A DNA stretch of 64,000 nt, from NCBI RefSeq assembly GCF_004346265.1, contig NZ_SMAP01000001.1, positions 496,001-560,000 on the forward strand, given 5' to 3'. The translations under genes and the position numbers were made by a program. Below, in pieces: positions 59,598-64,000 of the stretch. The notes beneath the pieces are model-generated. The model saw only the letters and a program-made list of their open reading frames with translations, was not told the origin of the DNA and searched no databases. How positions within the stretch are numbered: the stretch's first letter is position 1; each line of letters opens with the position of its first letter. This DNA is from Thermomonas haemolytica. GTDB taxonomy: Bacteria; Pseudomonadota; Gammaproteobacteria; Xanthomonadales; Xanthomonadaceae.

Positions 59598-59879
59598 TCA
59601 GTGGTGCAGCCACCAGGCCGCACCGCTCCACCACAGCGCCATGCCGATCCCGAACAGGCTCCAGAACAGCTTGCGCAGGCCGCGGCCCATCCGCCACAGC
59701 AGGAACACCGCGGCCACGACCAGCAGCCAGCGCAGCAGGCGCGAACGCTCCGCGCCCGGCGCGGCGGCCACCGCGCGCTCCATCAGTTCGCCCACCTTGG
59801 CCTGCAGCGGCGTGGCCAGCGCGGAGAACAGCGGATCGGTCGCCCCGGCCTGGGGCTGTGACGTGGTCTGGGTCTGCAT
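59598..59879 (-). CDS. Small uncharacterised membrane protein
   Basis: A 93-residue protein. The N-terminal half is polar, and two hydrophobic helices (~48-62 and ~70-88) follow, ending with WWSGAAWWLHH. No family recognised. ATG 59879 follows GGGAGA, a good SD, which rules out the longer frame upstream. It is convergent with the cytochrome gene (18-base gap). Confidence 0.7.
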   Translation of the reverse strand: MQTQTTSQPQAGATDPLFSALATPLQAKVGELMERAVAAAPGAERSRLLRWLLVVAAVFLLWRMGRGLRKLFWSLFGIGMALWWSGAAWWLHH

Positions 59880-60050
59880 GGCGGTCTCCCGTGTCCGGAA
59901 TGGACGCCTCGCATTCTCCGCAGCGGCACCGGCGCACCCAGCCACGGGCATCAACCAATGGCGCTGACAGCTGTCATCCACCGCGCGCGTCAACCGCAGC
60001 GAACGCTGGTGCGTTGCCAGGCCCGCACATCCCTCCGGAGCCTTGCCGCC

Positions 60051-60998
60051 ATGCGCATTCCCCGCGTCGCCCTCGTTTCCCTCACCACCGGCCTGGTGCT
60101 AGCGATCGCCAGCCATCCCGCCCCCGCCCAGCAGCGCCTGCGCGAACGCCTGATGCAGCGCCTGGAACAACGCGCCGGCAGCGAGGAAGGCGAGGGCCGC
60201 GCCACCCCGGCCACGCCGCCGCCCGGATCGCGGGTCGAGCGCGACATCGCCTACGGTCCCGACCCCAAGCAGCGCTACGACGTGTACCTGCCGGCGCAGG
60301 TGGCGCCCGGCGCGCCCATCCTGGTGATGGTGCATGGCGGCGGCTGGCGCACCGGCGACAAAAACCTGGCGCGGGTGGTGGACCACAAGGCGGCCTGGTG
60401 GCTGGCGCGCGGCGGCGTGTTCGTCTCGGTCAACAACCGGCTGGTGCCGGACGCCGACCCGCAGGTGCAGGCGCGCGACGTGGCCGCGGCGGTGGCCTCG
60501 GTGCAGCAGCATGCGCGGCAGTGGCGGGCCGATCCGGGCAAGACGGTGCTGATGGGCCACTCCGCCGGCGCCCATCTGGTGGCCCTGCTCGGCAGCGATC
60601 CGTCACTGTTGCGGCAGGCCGGGGCGCAGCGCCCGCTGGGGGTGGTGTCGCTGGACAGCGGCGCGCTGGACGTGCCGGCGCTGATGCAGCAGCGGCGGGT
60701 GCCGAAGCTCTACCACGACGCGTTCGGCAGTGATCCTGCGTTCTGGGCGGCGGTCTCGCCGCAGCAACAACTCCAGCGCGATGCCCTGCCGATGCTGCTG
60801 GTGTGCTCCAGCACGCGCAAGTTCCCGACCTCGCCCTGCGAGGAAGCACGCAAGTTCGCCGCGCGCGCACGCACGCTCGGGGTCGCCATGCAGGTGCAAC
60901 CGGAAGCGCTGGAGCACGCGGAGATCAACGACCAGCTCGGCCTGCCCTCGGCTTATACCGATGCGGTGGCCGGCTGGATCAACCAGCGCCTGCGCTAA
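60051..60998 (+). CDS. Exported alpha/beta-hydrolase (carboxylesterase-like)
   Basis: A 315-residue hydrolase with a signal peptide (LVSLTTGLVLAIASHPAPAQ). Catalytic features are the oxyanion motif HGGGW, nucleophile S171 in GHSAGAH, and Asp/His in the C-terminal half (LEHAEIND). The shape is that of the BD-FAE/arylesterase or kynurenine formamidase-like group. It starts with ATG 60051 behind GGAG. The substrate is unknown. Confidence 0.9.
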   Translation: MRIPRVALVSLTTGLVLAIASHPAPAQQRLRERLMQRLEQRAGSEEGEGRATPATPPPGSRVERDIAYGPDPKQRYDVYLPAQVAPGAPILVMVHGGGWRTGDKNLARVVDHKAAWWLARGGVFVSVNNRLVPDADPQVQARDVAAAVASVQQHARQWRADPGKTVLMGHSAGAHLVALLGSDPSLLRQAGAQRPLGVVSLDSGALDVPALMQQRRVPKLYHDAFGSDPAFWAAVSPQQQLQRDALPMLLVCSSTRKFPTSPCEEARKFAARARTLGVAMQVQPEALEHAEINDQLGLPSAYTDAVAGWINQRLR

Positions 60999-61029
60999 TG
61001 CCTGCGCTGATGCGCGCGGTGGCGGCCGG

Positions 61030-61398
61030 CTAACCCGGCCGCCGCCAGCCGCGGCGCAGGCAGAGGAAGCCGCGGTATGCCGCTTCCAGCAGGCGCAGGC
61101 GCCAGCCCGAGCCCAGCAGCCGCCCCAGCCAGGCCCAGCCCGGCAGCGCCTGCCATAGCCCGGCGAAGGCGGCGGCGCCGTCCAGCAGGCGGCCATCGGG
61201 CAGGCGCAGGTGCAACCGCGCCAGCGCCGCCTCGCGGGTGAGGCCGGAGCCAAGCCGCGCGCCATCGCAGCGGGCCACGTCCACCCATTCCACTCCGTCC
61301 GCGCCCGGCTGGCGGCGGTACAGCGCGATCTCGCGTGCGCACACCGGGCAGGCACCGTCGTAGTAAAGCGTGGGTTTGGGTCGCGCAGCCGGTTCCAT
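61030..61398 (-). CDS. DCC-family (DUF393) thiol-disulfide oxidoreductase-like protein
   Basis: A 122-residue protein with the N-terminal DCC signature YYDGACPVC (C17/C20) and a C-terminal region ending with YRGFLCLRRGW, as in the family. DUF393 is predicted to be a thioredoxin-fold redox protein, not experimentally secured. The start MEPAARPK is favoured because it puts the DCC motif at the usual distance from the N-terminus. Confidence 0.85.
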   Translation of the reverse strand: MEPAARPKPTLYYDGACPVCAREIALYRRQPGADGVEWVDVARCDGARLGSGLTREAALARLHLRLPDGRLLDGAAAFAGLWQALPGWAWLGRLLGSGWRLRLLEAAYRGFLCLRRGWRRPG

Positions 61399-61498
61399 GC
61401 CTGCGATACGCAGCCGCCGCACGCGTGGATGCGGGCGGTACGCAACCGATCCGGCGCCTGGCCCGTATCGTCCGGCGACCCTCCACGGATCCCCGGCC

Positions 61499-61960
61499 AT
61501 GCTTGCCCCCTCGCGCATCCCGCCCCGCCTCGTGGCCCTGCTGGGCTATGGCGGCCTGCTCCCCTTCCTTGCCCTGGCCGCATTGGCCTGGCTCGATCCG
61601 CCGCGGCAGGCGCGCTGGTCGGGCGCGCTGCTGGAGTACGGCGCGGTGATCCTCGCGTTCGTGGGCGCCCTGCACTGGGCGCTGGCGATGCAGGCGACCA
61701 CGCTGGCGCAGGCCCGCCGTGCGCAGGCCTATGCCTGGAGCGTGGTCCCCGCCCTCATCGCCTGGGGCGCACTGCAACTGGCCCCGGGGCCCGCCGCGCT
61801 GCTGCTGGTCGTAGGCTTTACCCTGCACTTGTGGGCGGACCGCACCCTCGCGGCGCGGATGCCACTGCCGGCCTGGTACCTGCCGCTGCGCCTGCGGCTG
61901 ACCGCGGTCGCCTGCGCCTGCCTGCTGGCGGAGGCCTGGCGCAGCGCCGGAATCGCCTGA
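61499..61960 (+). CDS. DUF3429 membrane protein
   Basis: A 153-residue protein with about five hydrophobic helices. The DUF3429 features are [33 protein letters not shown] and the C-terminal [17 protein letters not shown]. Function is unknown. It begins at ATG 61499, with TATCGT upstream. The suf regulator follows 80 bases downstream behind its own promoter. Confidence 0.85.
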   Translation: MLAPSRIPPRLVALLGYGGLLPFLALAALAWLDPPRQARWSGALLEYGAVILAFVGALHWALAMQATTLAQARRAQAYAWSVVPALIAWGALQLAPGPAALLLVVGFTLHLWADRTLAARMPLPAWYLPLRLRLTAVACACLLAEAWRSAGIA

Positions 61961-61978
61961 AGCACGGGCGGGTCGCAC

Positions 61979-62021
61979 TTGGCCCCGGCGGCCCGAAATC
62001 GTACAATTCCGGTACGCATTT
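61979..62021 (+). promoter_or_regulatory. Promoter and inverted repeat of the suf regulator gene
   Basis: TTGGCC (61979-61984), 17 bases and TACAAT (62002-62007) make a good promoter. An inverted repeat AAATCGTAC (61996-62004) and GTACGCATTT (62012-62021), with a one-base offset, straddles the -10. It is a likely site for autoregulation by the Rrf2 protein. The leader to ATG 62041 is ~27 bases and lacks an SD. Confidence 0.6.
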
Positions 62022-62040
62022 ACCCCCTGCCGCCCGCGCC

Positions 62041-62490
62041 ATGCTCCGCGTCACCAAGCTCACCGACTACGCCACCGTCGTCCTGACCGTGCTTGCCGCG
62101 CGCCCGGATGCCGTGCTCAGCGCGCCCGAGCTGGCCGAACAGGCCGGGCTGGAGGTCCCCACGGTGGCCAAGGTGCTCAAGCCGCTGGCCGCGGCCGGGC
62201 TGGTGGAAGGCTTCCGCGGCGCCAACGGCGGCTACCGGCTGGCGCGGCCGGCGGCGGCCATCAGCCTGGTCGAGATCGTGGAGGCGATGGAAGGCCCGCT
62301 GGCGATGACCGAATGCAGCGTGCACGAAGGCCAGTGCGGGATCGAGCACAGCTGCGGCGTGCGCGCCAACTGGCGGCGGATCAACGACGTGGTGGCCGAG
62401 GCGCTGGGCAGCGTGACCCTGGCGCAGATGCTGCAGCCGCCGCGGCCGCCGGCACGCGCACGCATCGACGCCCGCCTCGCGCAGGCCTGA
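62041..62490 (+). CDS. Rrf2-family Fe-S cluster assembly regulator of the suf locus
   Basis: A 149-residue winged-helix regulator. The N-terminus is the DNA-binding domain with [13 protein letters not shown] and [22 protein letters not shown]. The cluster-binding loop has C92, C99 and C105 (E. coli IscR uses C92, C98, C104). A [2Fe-2S] cluster is therefore predicted. It matches the SUF-system regulator of Xanthomonads. sufB starts 11 bases after its stop, so it leads the operon and probably represses it when clusters are sufficient. Confidence 0.93.
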   Translation: MLRVTKLTDYATVVLTVLAARPDAVLSAPELAEQAGLEVPTVAKVLKPLAAAGLVEGFRGANGGYRLARPAAAISLVEIVEAMEGPLAMTECSVHEGQCGIEHSCGVRANWRRINDVVAEALGSVTLAQMLQPPRPPARARIDARLAQA

Positions 62491-62501
62491 AGGATTTCCC
62501 C

Positions 62502-63947
62502 ATGAACGCACCGCAGAACGCCCAGATCCACGCCCAGCTCGGGCGCAAGTACGAGGCCGGCTTCGTCACCGAAATCGAATCCGACTCGCTGCCGCCGGGG
62601 CTGTCGGAGGACATCATCCGCGCCCTGTCCGCGAAGAAGGACGAACCGGAGTGGATGACCGAGTGGCGGCTGGCTGCCTACCGCCACTTCCTCACCCTGC
62701 GTCAGCCGGACTGGGCCAAGCTCAAGATCGGCCCGATCGATTTGCAAGCGCTGTCCTACTACAGCGCGCCCAAAGGCCCGAAATACAAATCGCTGGATGA
62801 AGTCCCCAAGGAACTGCTGGACACCTATGACAAGCTCGGCGTGCCGCTACACGAGCGGGCGAAGCTGGCCGGCGTGGCGGTGGATGCGGTGTTCGATTCG
62901 GTCAGCGTGGGCACCACCTTCCGCAAGGAGCTGGCCGAGCGCGGGATCATCTTCTGCTCGATGAGCGAGGCCATCCGCGAGCATCCCGAACTGGTGCGCC
63001 AGTATCTCGGCACGGTGGTTCCGGTCGGCGACAACTACTTCGCCGCGCTCAACTCGGCGGTGTTCTCCGACGGCAGCTTCGTGTTCATCCCCAAGGGCGT
63101 GCGCTGCCCGATGGAACTGTCCACCTATTTCCGCATCAATGCCGGCCACACCGGCCAGTTCGAGCGCACGCTGATCGTGTGCGAGGACGGCGCCTACGTC
63201 AGCTACCTCGAAGGCTGCACCGCGCCGATGCGCGACGAGAACCAGCTGCATGCGGCGGTGGTCGAACTGGTGGCGCTGGAGGATGCCGAGATCAAGTACA
63301 GCACGGTGCAGAACTGGTACCCGGGCGACGAGAACGGCGTCGGCGGCATCTACAACTTCGTCACCAAGCGCGCCGAATGCCGCGGCGCGCGCAGCAAGGT
63401 CACCTGGACCCAGGTCGAAACCGGCAGCGCGATCACCTGGAAGTACCCGTCTTGCGTGCTGCTGGGCGATGACAGCGTGGGCGAGTTTCACAGCGTGGCG
63501 CTCACCCACCACCGCCAACAGGCCGACACCGGCACCAAGATGATCCACGTCGGCAAGCGCACCAAGAGCAAGATCGTCAGCAAGGGCATCAGCGCCGGCC
63601 ACGGCCAGAACAGCTATCGCGGGCTGGTGAAGGTGGCCGCCTCCGCCGAAGGCGCACGCAACCACACCCAGTGCGATTCGCTGCTGATCGGCAAGCACTG
63701 CGGCGCGCACACCTTCCCCTACATCGAGGTGAAAAACCCCACCGCCACCGTCGAGCACGAGGCCACCACCTCCAAGATCAGCGACGAGCAGCTGTTCTAC
63801 TGCCGCAGCCGCGGCATCGGCGAGGAGGACGCGGTCTCGATGATCGTGGACGGCTTCTGCAAGTCGGTGTTCCGCGAACTGCCGATGGAGTTCGCGGTGG
63901 AAGCCAAGAAACTGCTGGACGTATCGCTGGAAGGGGCCGTCGGCTGA
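62502..63947 (+). CDS. sufB: Fe-S cluster assembly scaffold SufB
   Basis: A 481-residue subunit of the SufBC2D complex that builds Fe-S clusters. It contains [80 protein letters not shown] and [18 protein letters not shown], with conserved cysteines in both halves. Full length for the family. SD AAGGA precedes ATG 62502. sufC is expected next; the window ends with a GGAAAG that could be its SD, but no start is included. Confidence 0.97.
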   Translation: MNAPQNAQIHAQLGRKYEAGFVTEIESDSLPPGLSEDIIRALSAKKDEPEWMTEWRLAAYRHFLTLRQPDWAKLKIGPIDLQALSYYSAPKGPKYKSLDEVPKELLDTYDKLGVPLHERAKLAGVAVDAVFDSVSVGTTFRKELAERGIIFCSMSEAIREHPELVRQYLGTVVPVGDNYFAALNSAVFSDGSFVFIPKGVRCPMELSTYFRINAGHTGQFERTLIVCEDGAYVSYLEGCTAPMRDENQLHAAVVELVALEDAEIKYSTVQNWYPGDENGVGGIYNFVTKRAECRGARSKVTWTQVETGSAITWKYPSCVLLGDDSVGEFHSVALTHHRQQADTGTKMIHVGKRTKSKIVSKGISAGHGQNSYRGLVKVAASAEGARNHTQCDSLLIGKHCGAHTFPYIEVKNPTATVEHEATTSKISDEQLFYCRSRGIGEEDAVSMIVDGFCKSVFRELPMEFAVEAKKLLDVSLEGAVG

Positions 63948-64000
63948 GCCCTCACGCGCATGCCGCCATGCCGCACGCAACGAATCGAACTGGAAAGACC
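63948..64000 (+). other. Downstream of sufB, window end
   Basis: 53 bases after the sufB stop without a complete gene. CTGGAAAGACC at the very end could hold the ribosome-binding site of the next suf gene, which would start just outside the window. Confidence 0.4.

Overview
The window is a contiguous piece of a very GC-rich bacterial chromosome, densely packed with genes on both strands. Gene content and protein style fit a gammaproteobacterium of the Lysobacteraceae (Xanthomonadaceae), in the Thermomonas/Luteimonas/Lysobacter range. Pointers are a TonB-dependent receptor beside a TPR-sulfotransferase, a TraB/GumN protein, a GNAT-minCDE run, two divergent M1 metallopeptidases and a suf locus led by an Rrf2 regulator. 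The genus is inference. I see no rRNA, tRNA, CRISPR array, IS element, integrase or prophage; this is core chromosome.

Layout. 1-5.3 kb: 3' end of an amidohydrolase, a SemiSWEET-type protein, a DUF998 membrane protein, a CnoX-like thioredoxin-TPR chaperone, a DUF4442 hotdog protein behind a strong palindrome, and a Ser/Thr kinase with a remnant SUMF1-like C-terminus. 5.3-12.4 kb (minus): a signalling block of an Aer-like chemoreceptor, an MHYT-PAS hybrid histidine kinase and an HD-GYP response regulator. 12.4-19.7 kb: DUF502, YhhQ, Dxs, a TraB/GumN protein, DUF488, an AlkA-like glycosylase, DUF423 and an SRPBCC protein. 19.7-21.9 kb: a DesK/LuxR-type two-component pair with a 70-bp duplication of its 3' end. 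22-25 kb: GNAT, minC, minD (TTG start), minE and an HEAGH protein. 25.1-28.8 kb: a Rieske oxygenase overlapping an APC permease, then a Bcr/CflA efflux pump. 28.8-32 kb: tandem glycine riboswitch and gcvP. 32-42.6 kb: M1 aminopeptidase, hemolysin III, esterase, purA, PilZ protein, dicarboxylate symporter, alkaline phosphatase and a CopD/HemJ-like protein. 42.7-45.7 kb: methyltransferase, intracellular PHA depolymerase and cyclophilin. 45.8-53.8 kb: TonB receptor, TPR-sulfotransferase, and a divergent M1 peptidase with a membrane partner. 53.9-61.9 kb: CheY-like regulator, glycine-zipper protein, EF-G paralogue, lipoproteins, SET protein and small enzymes. 62-64 kb: Rrf2 regulator and sufB.

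How the genes work together. Several pairs overlap by four bases and are probably translationally coupled: hybrid kinase/HD-GYP, DesK-like kinase/LuxR regulator, GNAT/minC, DUF423/glycosylase and Rieske/permease. Two recognisable control circuits are present: glycine acting on gcvP through a tandem riboswitch, and Fe-S status acting on suf through an Rrf2 protein with the three IscR-like cysteines. A recurring architecture is a -10-like hexamer ending exactly six bases before an ATG with no Shine-Dalgarno sequence (for example dxs, the alkaline phosphatase and the Bcr/CflA gene), which suggests leaderless transcripts.
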